Below, piece after piece: positions 36,201-47,312 of a stretch of 64,000 bases of DNA. The notes beneath the pieces are model-generated. The model had not been told where the DNA came from and searched no databases. It saw nothing but the letters and a program-made list of their open reading frames with translations. Each line of letters opens with the position of its first letter. Positions within the stretch are counted from its first letter, which is position 1. The stretch is from Castanea sativa (Eukaryota; Streptophyta; Magnoliopsida; Fagales; Fagaceae): contig NC_134013.1 of assembly GCF_040712315.1 (NCBI RefSeq), forward strand, positions 84,450,001-84,514,000. Reading direction: 5' to 3'. The translations under genes and the position numbers were made by a program.

Positions 36201-37931
36201 ATAATTTTATTTAAATAATAAATATCGTACTGACGTGGAAAATTGTGGGAATTTCAAAAACTTCAGTTTTATATATATATATAAAGTATGATTTTGATTT
36301 GACTTGTAGGTGACGGAAAAACCAGCTACAATACGTGACTTTTCAATTCTAATTATAATATTGTTAAAATTAGGCATTGCAACAAAATTTGAAAATGGCT
36401 TTCTTTAATGGACTCTTAGATTTTGTACATTGAAATTAAAATCGCAAGAAAGCATATCTCGAAATCAAAAATAGATAATTTTTGGGATTTAAAATAACTT
36501 TGAGTTCCATTTTAATATGTTTTGAGTATAAATATAATAGGAAAAAGAATTTCATATTTTTTCTTTTACTGAATAGATATTAGTTTACATTTTCCATATA
36601 TTAATATAGTTTTGAGTATTTTTATACATCTTGTTATTGAAAGGTGATAATTTTTTTGTTTCAAGCTTTGACCCTCCAAAGAGAAAATCTTGATTCTGTC
36701 CTTGTGAAGATATATATTCATAGGACCTAAACTAAACTTGACTATACATGTTAAAATATTTGTATGTTATAATTAGTTTGTTTCACTATAAAAAATTTTC
36801 AAATGTAATATATTTTATATGTAAAATATTTTCAAATATTTGATGTGACATATAAAAATTTTTAAACACAAACAACCAAAACCAATGGCTCTAGTAGAGT
36901 GACCAAGCTGCCGGCTTCAATGACCAAACCATCAACACTAGCCACTAGACCAGTGGCTGGACCAATGACCACTAGATGCCGCGGGGGGTGGTCAACGGAA
37001 AATATTTTCAAGTTTGACCAATTTTTACAGTAAAACAAATATAATAAATTGATGAAAATATTTTTCATAAAATATTTTACAACAAAACAAATGGAACGCT
37101 AATAATATGGAGGAGCAAATTTTCTTGGGGCTTTATTTGAGACTGAGATCCATTAGTTAGTATAAGGACTAGGTTTTGCAACAATTTTCTAAAGTTGCTA
37201 ATGGAAAAGAAAATAATGATTATTTTCATTTAAAATGAATCCATTTCATAATACAATTAAATTTTATAAATTTAGAACCGTAAAGACTACCACGTAACTT
37301 AAGTATGTACACACACTACACAGTACACTATAGATCCAAAAGATAGAATCTTAATGTTGAAATTGACAAGACAAGAACTTTGAAACGGAAAAGGATTTTA
37401 TTCCTGGAAAATATTCTAATCTTAAAAATCTTCTTATGAGAAGCTTTGTAGGCCACACTATCCTAATGTATGTAACACTTTTCCTCGCTTTTTTTGATGA
37501 ATTATTGTTAAGATGGGGGGTGGGGGGGCCCATTTCCAATGGCATTTCATCATGTGGACTGACATATGCACAACTTATCATGTTTTTTATTTGTGTGTGA
37601 GAGCAACCATGTGCTTATATTATATAACGTGCACGTGTGAAACATTTAGCTTTACGTTGGTACCTGCAGATGTTGCAGCAATTACATCATTCTCAGAATC
37701 CTTTGTGTGGAGAGAAAGTCTTGTGCTATAGTTATGATTCAAAACATAGAAGTCTGAGAGCGCCATGGACATGTACCTCTCTGCCACTCTTCCAACCGGG
37801 GACTTCAAATCAAGAACTACTCCAACTGGTATCAACTCATTCGCCATCATCAAAGGCTCATAACCACAAAGGTTGAGACTGAGCAAAAGAAAGGATAGGA
37901 ATTTAGAAAGGTGGAGCTTCAGGTTTGTCAT
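30247..37931 (-). CDS. Glutamate receptor-like channel, gene C (clade II / GLR2 type, 948 aa)
   Basis: Predicted ligand-gated cation channel, tandem paralogue of gene B. Exons (minus strand): 37664-37931, 32543-33840, 31904-32216, 31084-31493, 30247-30804. Exons 1, 3 and 4 have exactly the lengths of those in B (268, 313, 410 nt), and every junction is conserved. Signal peptide MTNLKLHLSKFLSFLLLSL; amino-terminal domain with QAIIGPQNSTHARFV; S1 from LKIGVPVKN to LPYTESGV; M1 about 570-595; pore LGLIFWFSFSTLAFAH-type segment (here IGLIFWF); M3 with SYTASL (about 652-657); S2 with GTHNGGVAAIFDE; M4 near FRGLFLIARIASTVSLLV; then a cytosolic tail of about 100 residues rich in Ser and Asp. The tail is longer than in B. 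The ATG was chosen over an upstream in-frame TTG. Intron 1 is 3.8 kb and holds SINE-, Helitron- and tandem-repeat sequence. Confidence 0.93.
34065..34275 (-). mobile_element. tRNA-derived SINE-like sequence in intron 1 of GLR C
   Basis: On the minus strand GTGTAGTTTAAGTCTGACAA resembles an A-box region and GGTCACGGGTTCGGCTCCC contains a B-box-like GGTTCGGCTCC. It is followed by about 150 bp of unrelated body. The 3' end is not certain. Confidence 0.35.
35672..36285 (-). mobile_element. Helitron-like non-autonomous element in intron 1 of GLR C
   Basis: On the minus strand a 5'-like end TATATAAAACTGAAG with CCACGTCAGTAC lies at about 36285-36230. A 3'-like end has a CCGTGCATAGCACAGG hairpin followed by TTAGCGATTAGT (about 35701-35672). 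This arrangement matches common plant Helitron termini as I know them. The terminal CTAG is degenerate (TTAG). Confidence 0.4.
35955..36214. repeat. Three tandem copies of an 89-91 bp repeat
   Basis: GAGTTTAAGTT..GACTTGTT followed by ACTCCTTGTTAAGTTTG recurs at 35955, 36044 and 36135, inside the Helitron-like element. Confidence 0.8.
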
Positions 37932-38689
37932 TGTCAAGCTAACCTTTGCTAATTGCTAGCTGGGGAGGACTACGCATTAACTGTATCAACTTATAGACAT
38001 ATGGTTCCCATTCCATGTGGAATTTTGGGGTAGCTTACATCACATAAATGGGTCCAATGAGTACAGAATGTTTGGAAACAGGGTCATTGCCAAAATGTTT
38101 GATATTGACTGGTTATTACGCTCAAAAATGGGGAAAATTCTTGGATAGTTCTGAAAGAGTAATGCTAGGGTGGCGTTCGGATAGCGCATTTGCGCGTCCA
38201 CGTAAACGTCTGGGCTTTTTTTTTTTTTTTTTTCAAGCGCGTCTATCACTGTTCATTAGCCATGAACAGTGATTTTAGGCCAGTAATTTTTGGCATGAAC
38301 ATTATTTTTAACACATTTAAAAATTATTTTGCTATAGTATTTTCAGTTTTCAGTTTTCAACAATAAGTTCTATCCAAACACACTCTAGGAACACAAATTT
38401 TGTTACAACTTGCTTACGTGGCAAATCGTAAGTGATGGAGTAATGAACCGATATGGACCCACCACTTCTAGTTCACTATTTAAAACTTATCACGTAAGCA
38501 AGTTGTGACAAAGTGGCGGTCCTAGCATTTTCCAATTTCAAAATAGTACTCCAAGGTCTTATCATATATTGGGTGGGCTCCACACGTGGGTCCAACCATA
38601 ATGCTCAATACCCCTTTGTGAAAGGTCAAAGTATTGCTCCAAAACTACCTAAAATTAACCCTTCACTACAAAAAAATCGTTCTGTCCCA

Positions 38690-39280
38690 GCGTTTTTTTC
38701 CCAGCGCTTTTAAAAAACGCCGTAATAGATAAGTCTATACCAGCGCTTTTTAAAAGCGCTGGTATAGGAAACCCTATTACGGCAGCTCAAAACCGGCGCT
38801 TTATAAATCGCTGCAATAGGAGACCTATAGCGGCGGTTTTTAAAAATGCTGGTATAGGATGCCCTATTGCAGCGTTTTATAACCGCCGCTATAGGTTAGG
38901 GTAATCTTTTTTTTTTAATTAATTTAATATTTGAAATTATCCTATCCCAGCGCTTCAAAAAGCGCTGGGATAGGGTCACCCCATAAGGAAATGGAAAAAG
39001 GCCTATCCTAGCGCTTTTTGAAGCGCTGAATAGGTGACCTCTATCCCAGCGCTTCAAAAAGCGCTGGGATAGGGTCACTCCATAAGGGAATGGAGATAGG
39101 TCTATCCCAGCGCTTTTTGAAGCACTGGAATAGAGTGAGCCTAATACACCGCTTCAAAAACCGTTGGGATTGGGTCACTCCATGCGGAATGGAGAGGCCT
39201 ATCCCGGCGCTTTTGAAGCGGAATAGGGTGACCCTATTCCAGCGCTTCAAAAAGCGCTGGGATAGGGTAAAAAAACGCTG
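38690..39280. repeat. CACTA subterminal palindromic repeats, left
   Basis: At least ten copies of CCAGCGCTTTT or its complement AAAAGCGCTGG, many paired as hairpins bracketed by CTATCCC and GGGATAG. These are typical of the subterminal transposase-binding zone of CACTA elements. Confidence 0.85.
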
Positions 39281-39431
39281 CAATAGGTCCTTCGTACCAC
39301 TGAAAAAATTTCAGACTTCCCTCTTATATTTTTTAGCTTGGCACCACTTTGGCCTCTCATTTTTGGTCTCCCACTTCTTTCCTTCAGACCTTTCCCTCTA
39401 ACCCACCCTTTTCTTCCTCATTTTCATGTTG

Positions 39432-39463
<32 letters not shown>

Positions 39464-39647
39464 TGTTTTTCTTGTGCTGCAGCCTCTCCCTTCCTCTCAC
39501 CCAAATCTTACTCCCTCTTCATCTATCATAAATAGCCACCATTAGATCATCCCTCTAGCCTCCATATACTCCTTCATTTGTGGCTTTTCCCAACAAGATT
39601 TTAAGGTAAAAATCTAAGCTTTTTGCTCAATTTCTTTTATGAAATCC

Positions 39648-39937
39648 TTTGGGTTTTGCTATTCAATGATTATTATAGTAAATACTTGATGGGTTTTGGT
39701 GAATAATGTTAGATTAGAGGGTTAAGATGATTTGGGTACCAATGGCTTTGTTAAAATCCGAAAATTTCATATCATTTGAAGAGTTTTTGCTTTGGGTTTT
39801 GCTATTCAATGATTATTATAGTAAATACTTGATGGGTTTTGGTGAATAATGTTAGATTAGAGGGTTAAGATGATTTGGGTACCAATGGCTTTGTTAAAAT
39901 CCGAAAATTTCATATCATTTAAAGAGTTTTTGCTTTG
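39648..39937. repeat. 143-bp tandem duplication inside the CACTA
   Basis: TTTGGGTTTTGCTATTCAAT begins at 39648 and 39791; the two copies are nearly identical, which indicates a recent duplication. Confidence 0.88.
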
Positions 39938-40727
39938 ATAAAAAGTTTTGGTTGATTAGTTTGCTAATGGGTATTTGAAGGTTGGTTTGCTAGATCAACT
40001 ATATGGGTCTTGTTGTTGCATATGTTGATATGAGTTGATTTTTGGAATTTATTCTTTGCATTTTAAATGACTTTGGCAAATATGGGTGTGAGTGAAGTGA
40101 TAATTTTTTATGGGGTTTCCATCTTTGTTGATGGTTTGGGTTAGAAGCAATTAGTTAAATGGGTTTTAATGAGTAAATGAGTTTCATAATTTGGTGATAT
40201 TAATTAGTCTCTTTTACGAGGAGAATTATAATTTAATAGTGATTATTCAATATTTTAAGAATATAGTGATATATTCATATGGTATTTCTTATTTTTATGT
40301 AATAATTATTTTTACTAATGTAAAATAAGAGAGCACAAAGTCGTTTTATTTAGAGAACACTTAATAATTTTTCATAATTTGGTGATATTAATTAGTCTCT
40401 TTTATGAGGAGAATTATAATTTAAATCTCTCCTTTAGTTTGTTGTAACAATTGAATTATCAAAATAAAAAATAATCTACCAAAGTATTTTGAGGAAAAAA
40501 ACACACTATAAATTACTTATTATCATCTCTTTTTTCTTTTCTTTTCTTTTTTTTTTGGTTTGAGGGGTGTCTTTGTCAACAATTTTTTTTGAAGTTTTTT
40601 TTTATAATTTATTTATTTATGTATTACTTTTTAAAACATCAATTATTTTTAATAATGAACAATATCTCCAAAAAAAAACTCGATATGTATTAAATATTAT
40701 TATGTATAAAATGCTTAAAGAAGAGTA

Positions 40728-40860
40728 CTAGTAGTTTAGTGGTAAGCTAAGCGTGGAGTAATATGTTGCCCAAGTTCGAACCCTAATAAACACATTTAAT
40801 TTTTTTCTCTCTCTCTTTATAACATAAAACTACGTCGTTTTATACAATAACTTAAAAAAA
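40728..40860 (+). mobile_element. tRNA-derived SINE-like head inside the CACTA
   Basis: TAGTAGTTTAGTGGTAAGC (A-box-like) is followed 26 bp later by CAAGTTCGAACCCTAATAA (B-box GTTCGAACCC). A T/C-rich and then A-rich tail ends near 40870. The body is short and the acceptor stem is not formed, so it is not a tRNA gene. Confidence 0.45.
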
Positions 40861-43800
40861 AAAAAAAAAAACCCTAATCTCTACATTTCTCACTTCAGCC
40901 GCCTCATTATTTTCTCATTTCTCACAAGCAAACCTCTCTCTCTCTCTCTGCTCATTTCTAGATTAATCTATTCCGATCACTCCACCACCCGATCGCACAC
41001 ACAACTCACCGGATTCGTCACTGGAGCTTGGAAACCCCGTCAGCTTGGTGTCGCCGCCATCCCAAGGTTTTTTTTTTTTGGTTAGTGATTTGCCCTTTTT
41101 TTTTTTTTCCAATTTGGAAGAGATGCTTTTTTGACAGGGCAAAGAACTGTACCAAACGCCAACAGGCACTGCCGCACTGGTTAGTCTCTTCTTTAATACT
41201 TGTACAATATGTTTACCTATTCAACGTTTAGATGACTCTACCCAAACTCTGTTGGCTCATCCTAGCATAAATTCCCCACTATCACACACTTCTTATAATT
41301 ACTAATTTTATATTTATATACTTATTTATGCTTCTGTCACAACCACAGGTGTCAATTTGTTTAATTTCTTAAAATTTAGATGTTTGAAAACTCCTACGCT
41401 AGAATCAGCCTTTTTATTAAATATTAATGCAATACGAAGCTACCACACAGCTTTTAATTTATTAATCCATGTCTTTTTCTCATACCAAACGAGTAAATAA
41501 AGTTGTCACTTGCTATACAAAGTTGGTTAAGCTCAATTAATTTCACTAGTGTTTGCCTATTTTATTTCCAACCTCTGGCACATCAAGCCAATGAGGAAAT
41601 AATATATACTTGCATGCTTTATGACACCCATTTCTTATTTTGTTTTTCACACAATTTGAAGCCAAACCTTGGTCAGTAGGTATGATTTAAGTATATTAAT
41701 TAAACTAATCGGCAATATGAAATCCATAAAATGAGCACAGTATTTTACTCCTTGACAATACTGGCTACCTTAAATTTATGTGTGTTGCTTCATGCATACA
41801 CATCTCAAGCACACAGCTAAAAAAAACAAAGCCCATGGGTGATGTTATATGAATTATCTTGAAGTTAATATTGATATACTTCGAAATGGCGGTGGCTTTG
41901 TTTTATTAATGACTGCGTTAGAATGGTGCTGGTATTTGTGTTTGGTTTTAATTAAATATGCTTGGAATTTTTATATCATAGTCTGGAATTCTTTTTCATT
42001 CTTTCCAAAAGATCTAGAAGAACTGGAGCCTATATTGTAGTTGCTTACAGCAGCAAGCAAGTCTGCCTCCTTTGCAATCACTTGAGAAGTAAGGCAGATA
42101 TATTTCCAAGTTTCAATTTTTTACTTGATTTCAAATTTTGTAATACTAGTCTTGTTAAGTTTTTTACTTTTATTTTGTTTTATTTATACAAGATTTTATT
42201 TTAACTTAAGACTTAAATTTCAGCCCTTGTCCTCTAACTCTATAAAAACTATGGTAAACCGCATAGGTAGGTTTTGATTTAGGGTTTGGATCAATATGGT
42301 TAGGGCTATTGCACGCACCATGCAATTACCATCAATTATCACCTTTTGAATTCGGAGTTAAAAAAAGAAAAGAAAAAAAAGCATTATGAGCCACCGCCAC
42401 ATGTTAATCATCTTTGGAATGGTGGAACTTTTAGTGGAATATCCACATATGCTAACCCATCCCAGAGAAATAGCCCAATAGCGCAATGCCTACTAAACTT
42501 GGCTGCATAATTTAACTTCTATGTTTAATAAAAGTTGACATTTCCCCCCTATTATATAAACTTCTTTGAAAGTTTGTCTACAGGATGCCATAGGGTTGAA
42601 ATTCCTTCGTATCTATTAAAAAAAGCGAGTGACGACTCCACTCATGCGGCATTATGGATGGAGCTTGCTACTAATTAGGCCTTAAGACCTAAGCCTGATT
42701 AATTAAATGTTTAGGATTTATTTATTTAATTGGTTTATTTTCTTTTCCTATTTGGCTTAGGAGTTTAATTCCTTTTCTTAATAGGGTAGTAAAATTATTT
42801 TCTATTCCTACTAGGATAAGAAGATTGCAACTCTATTTAAGGAACCCTGGGTTCAGTTTTATTATACAGTTTAATTGATTAATGAAATATCTCATGGAAA
42901 TTTTTCAATGGTCTGGTTTTAACTTTAACCAACACTAGGTGTCTAGGTATTTTTTAATCTTTCATTTTCTATTCTTCAATTTTGTTGTTGCATCTGTGTT
43001 CAATCTTTCCAAAACCTATCAATGGATTCCTTATGCACATGGAGTAGTGCTTCATCAGTATTTTTCTTAGATATGTTGGTAGTTTTGTAAAACTTTATCT
43101 TATAATTTTTCTGTGTGATGTGACATATGGGCCTTGGACCAAATGGCACCTCTCCTCATAAATAAAGGCGTGGGGATGGGTTCAAGGATCAATCTCAATA
43201 ATGTGTGTTTGTATCTACCTGTAAATTTATTTGATGGGTCAAGCTTCATGGAAAATAATGAATGCCATTTTCTTGGAAATAAATTGCTATTAGGTCTATC
43301 AGATTTATGCATTTGAATTTCACATATAGTGTATGCAGCTAAATGAAATAGCTCATAGGCTTGCCTGAATCCAAAAAGATTACACAGTCCTTGTGCATGA
43401 TAAAAATACTTAAAAAAGGCATCTTAGATGTTCAAAATGTTAGCCTTGGACTCAAGATCTTTGACTCTTCTCTTGGCCAAAAGGCCTTTTGACACATGTA
43501 CAGATTGGTCTTGCAAGCCCACATGGGGAAATAAGATCTCATATAAAGTTTTTGTAGAGCCTATACAGGCTTAATTGTTGATGTTGATGATTCTAGGATC
43601 ACTTCTGTGTCTTCATATCATCTACTTAGTGACTCTTGGCACAATTGAATCGATGTTTTTAATTTGTTGCATATGCATTTAACTGGACAAATAATGGTTT
43701 TAGTTTTTGTTTCTGAAAAACTACTACATTCTACTTGAGAGAGAATATTTCCTCTTGAATTTCTGTTCGAAAGGGTGTTAGAATATTTCTTCGAATTTGC

Positions 43801-46309
43801 AATTATTATTCTCGAATGCCGATCAAAGTATGTATTTTTGTGCTTCTATTCCAGTCCTAGAAAGGGTTATTAAGTATCGGTGGAATGCATTGCTCTGTGG
43901 AATAGCGAGATGTAATGTAAAATTACATATCGATGTCATTGTGCAATGCACTTCATATAGTGATATTTTTTCTCCCAGGAGAGGAGTTTTGTTAGTTTGT
44001 GTCTTTTCTGTTGGCATCACATGCTTTCACAACTATATTTATTCTTACCTTTTAATTTTTCTTGCACAGATTTCTAGTAATGAGTCCTATTTTCGAATTG
44101 AACGATTGTATGTCAACAAACTCAATGTTGTATTGGTTTAGGTAGATTCTTCTTTATCCCCCTAAGTTTTGTTTAACGGTAACTGTAGCCCTTGGTATTT
44201 TGTAATTTGTTGTAGCAAGCATGCATGATGGTTTATGACAGCTGGGAGATGCTTATTTTATTTTATTTTATTATTTTGGATGGAGGCATGTTTTGCTTGT
44301 TTGTAGCTTTAGCTGAGCAACAGTGACTGTGTGCTCCTTTGCGGTTATTCTTGTTAAATTACCACTTGTCTCAAAAACTTAAGTTGTTAGGAATTGGTGA
44401 ATTTAATCATTTAACTATAATTCTAACATTTCCATTCACGTGTGGATTCAAACTCCCCCTTGATGGTATCAAAGCCAACCAAGTATCCCATTGTTGTATG
44501 GCCTCATAAACAACTATAAAAAGCTTATATTGTGATTGGAATAGTTCTTTTGGGTTGTAATGCAAACTTGGATAACAATATTTCTTGTTTCGTTATAGAA
44601 AACCCTTTGAAGGAGAACCCAACCTTCTTTTAGGCTAGACTAGGGACTCCTTCAATTTAAATTTTAGATTTTTTTATCACTCCTTCCATCAATGAGTTAT
44701 ATTGGTAGCTATTGTTTAAGTATTCATGTACAACATAAAAATGAGGATGGTGTGGCTATGAAAGAAATTACACCATCTCACATTTACAAAGGGCATTAGA
44801 AGCTTCCTATGGGTTCTTGATAGTGGAAAAGTGGAGGAAAAGGGGTTGGAGTTTCAGTTTTAGAGGGGTTTTGTAAAGGGGAAAGAGAGAGGGAGAAATG
44901 CCTAAAAAAGAGAAGGGAATTTTTGTACTTGAATTTTCCAAAGGGAGTGGGGGTATTTTGACAAGTGGGGTGGGGGGAGGTGACATACCCACTTAGCGCC
45001 CCTCTCAAATAGGCTGCTTGAGGGTGTGGTACCTCTACATCACCTAATCTTATCCACTTGTCTTTATATTGTTGTCGGTGATCCTATAGATTGGGCCAGG
45101 GACATTCAGGTAATCCCAAATTTATTATTTTGAAAATCACATTAAGTTAGTTGGTGCATTACTGCATTGTATTGTATTTATCTATGCAAATCATCTACTT
45201 ACTTCCAACTCTATCTTTCCTGCTTTTAACTATTTTTTTTCTTATTAATTTTCTTAACTTATTGTTACACTTTCTCAAACATTTCATCCTCCCTTTTAAA
45301 CCTTTTTGACTCTATGCGTGTGTTTAAGTGAATTGTGAATTTTCTATAGAACTAACTTTGTTTGGTTGCTGGGAAAATTGAGTAGAAAAGGAGGGGAAAA
45401 TAGAATTCATGACACATGTTTAGTGTTTTGTGTGTGTGTGTGTGTGTGTGTGTTTTGAAAATTTTGGGAAATTAAACTTACCTATGCTGAAATTGTTGTG
45501 AAATGAGAACTGTGAAAGAGTAAGGAAGGATGGTTATACAAAGAATGTTTTAGTTTCTGGTTTTAGGGAATGGTAATTATGCTATTATGGTTGCCAGTCT
45601 TAATGAATAATGTTTCTTTTTATTCTGTTGTTGTATCTAACTCGGTTGATTTCCATTGCAGGTGCTTTGAAGGTACCCTTTCTGTTCTTAACAAATGGTA
45701 AGTCATTTAAGTGATTCAGTTTGTGATTCATCAATAGAAATTTTAGGAGCTACTAAGACGATGATGGGCTTATTGTAAAGATATATGTGATTATGGGGTT
45801 ATTAGTTATGGTTTGTGAGGTTGATATTGACAAATATGCAATGCCGTATATTGAACCTTATGGGGTTATTAGTTATGGTTTGTGAGGTTGTTGTTCAATT
45901 TGTTGTCAATTTCTCATATTTTGTCTAAGTAAATACATATAGTAGTGGTGGGTTGTTGTTTGGGAGTAAGCGGGTGGCTTGCATGGAGAGAAATGGAGAG
46001 AAAAGGTGGAGTATTTTCTATTAGGAGTGTTTTTTGTTTTTTAAACTCAATGTGCAATGGTGAAATTGTAGTGTAGGTGCACCTCATAACATTCTAGACA
46101 CTTGGAATGTATTATTTTGTGTATAACATTCTAGACATTTGGGATGTAATTATTGATATGGTGTAATTAAATATATCTAGTTTGTTGGTTTAATGTGGTA
46201 TTGTATTTGCTATTGGAAAATATGAATTGTGGTTCATTACAGGTTTTATAAAATATGTATTGTAGGTACATTTCAGGTGCTATAAAATTAAAATTTTTTT
46301 TTTAAAAAG

Positions 46310-46780
46310 GCCCTATAGCAGCGCTTTGAAAAGCGCTGCAATAGGGTCTTTTTAATTATATTCATTGAAGACCTATGCCGCGTTTTGAAGAACGCTGGAA
46401 TAGGTCTTTGCCTATGCCGGCGTTTTCAAAAGCGCGGGTATAGGTCTTTTTAATTATATTCATTGAAGACCTATACCAGCGCTTTTGAAAGCGTTGGCAT
46501 AGGCAGTACCTATTTTAGCGCTTTTAGAATCGCTGGTATAGTTCTTGAATGAATATAATTTAAAAGACTTATACCAGCGCTTTAAAAAGCGCTGGTATAG
46601 GGCATCTCCTTTTCCGGCGCTTTTGAAAAGCGCTGGTACAGGTCCAGCGACCCTATACCGACTATCACTGCGCGGCGGTTTGAAGCGTCGGGAAAAAAAA
46701 CGCCGGGATAGGAATTTTTACCCTATCCCAGCGCTTTTTGGGGCTATCCCAGCGGTTTTAAAAACGCTGGGATAGCCCCA
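46310..46780. repeat. CACTA subterminal palindromic repeats, right
   Basis: About ten copies of the same AGCGCTTTTNAAAAGCGCT-type palindrome as the left end, in a 470-bp stretch before the terminal inverted repeat. A 20-bp filler TTTTTAATTATATTCATTGA recurs between them at 46348 and 46448. Confidence 0.85.
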
Positions 46781-46944
46781 TTTTTTTGTAGTGCTTGCCA
46801 GTGAATACAATGCTACAAGTAAATCAATATCATTGCCATAAATGTTTGATAACGACATTGTTATGTAGAATCAATGAGACTATTTAAAATAGGTAAAACT
46901 ACATTTTTAGTCCTTACATTCTTGGATAGTTCTGAAAGAGTAAT

Positions 46945-47312
46945 GCTAGGGTGGCGTTTGGATAGCGTGTTTGCGCGTCCACGTCCACATCTGGGCTTTT
47001 TTTTTTTTTTCTATTTTTTCTTTTTTTCAAGCGCGTCTGTCACTGTTCATTAGCCATGAACAGTGATTTTAGGCTAGTAATTTTTGGCATGAACATTATT
47101 TTTAACACATTTAAAAATTATTTTGCTATAGTGTTTCAGTTTTCAGCAAAAAGTTCTATCCAAACACACTCTAGGAACACAAATTTTGTTACAACTTGCT
47201 TACGTGGCAAATCGTAAGTGATGGAGTTATGAACCCATATGGACCCACCACTTTTAGTTCACTATTTACAACTTACCACGTAAGCAAGTTGTGACAAAGT
47301 GGCGGTCCTAGC
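46945..47312. mobile_element. MITE nested in a MITE (example from array unit 2)
   Basis: Outer element: ends GCTAGGAACACAAATTTTG and CACTTTGTGACAAAGTGGCGG-type sequence closing in TCCTAGC, with inner arms ACAACTTGCTTACGTGG / CCACGTAAGCAAGTTGT. Inner element (46951-47170): ends GTGGCGTTTGGATAG and CTATCCAAACACACT, inserted in the outer left arm with CTAGG repeated on both sides (46946-46950, 47171-47175). The same nested pair occurs in every unit, so nesting came before amplification. Superfamily not assigned. Confidence 0.65.

Larger units (their letters stand above)
39281..46309. other. CACTA interior
   Basis: Seven kilobases without a recognisable gene. Contents: a UTR-like pyrimidine-rich stretch with a possible exon end at 39300-39610, a 143-bp tandem duplication, a shorter direct repeat (about 40183-40240 and 40369-40425), a SINE-like head near 40728, a second UTR-like stretch at 40860-41180, and a retroelement-LTR-like stretch near 42660-42940. 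A (TG)n run lies at 45430-45453. No transposase or other protein domain was found. Confidence 0.5.
38664..46793. mobile_element. CACTA (En/Spm-type) transposon, 8.1 kb, non-autonomous
   Basis: Ends CACTACAAAAAAAT and TTTTTTTGTAGTG, with the 3-bp target duplication CTT at 38661-38663 and 46794-46796. The uninterrupted repeat units read AACCCTTGCCAGTG at this site, which confirms the insertion point. Both ends carry many subterminal palindromic repeats. No transposase reading frame is recognisable in the interior, where all frames are under about 115 codons. Two stretches resemble 5' UTRs with pyrimidine tracts and possible GT splice donors (39300-39610, 40860-41180), so it may carry non-coding exons or captured sequence. 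Confidence 0.9.

Noticed and set aside
40728..40860. Possible tRNA gene (A and B boxes)
   Set aside because: No acceptor stem or complete cloverleaf can be formed; it reads as a SINE head.
41028..41231. Possible small gene start in the CACTA (METPSAWCRRHPK)
   Set aside because: The frame runs immediately into a poly-T tract and shows no conserved domain; kept only as a UTR-like stretch.
43100..43320. Two overlapping ~60-70 codon frames on opposite strands inside the CACTA
   Set aside because: No domain and no conserved feature; could be captured DNA, but nothing supports a gene.
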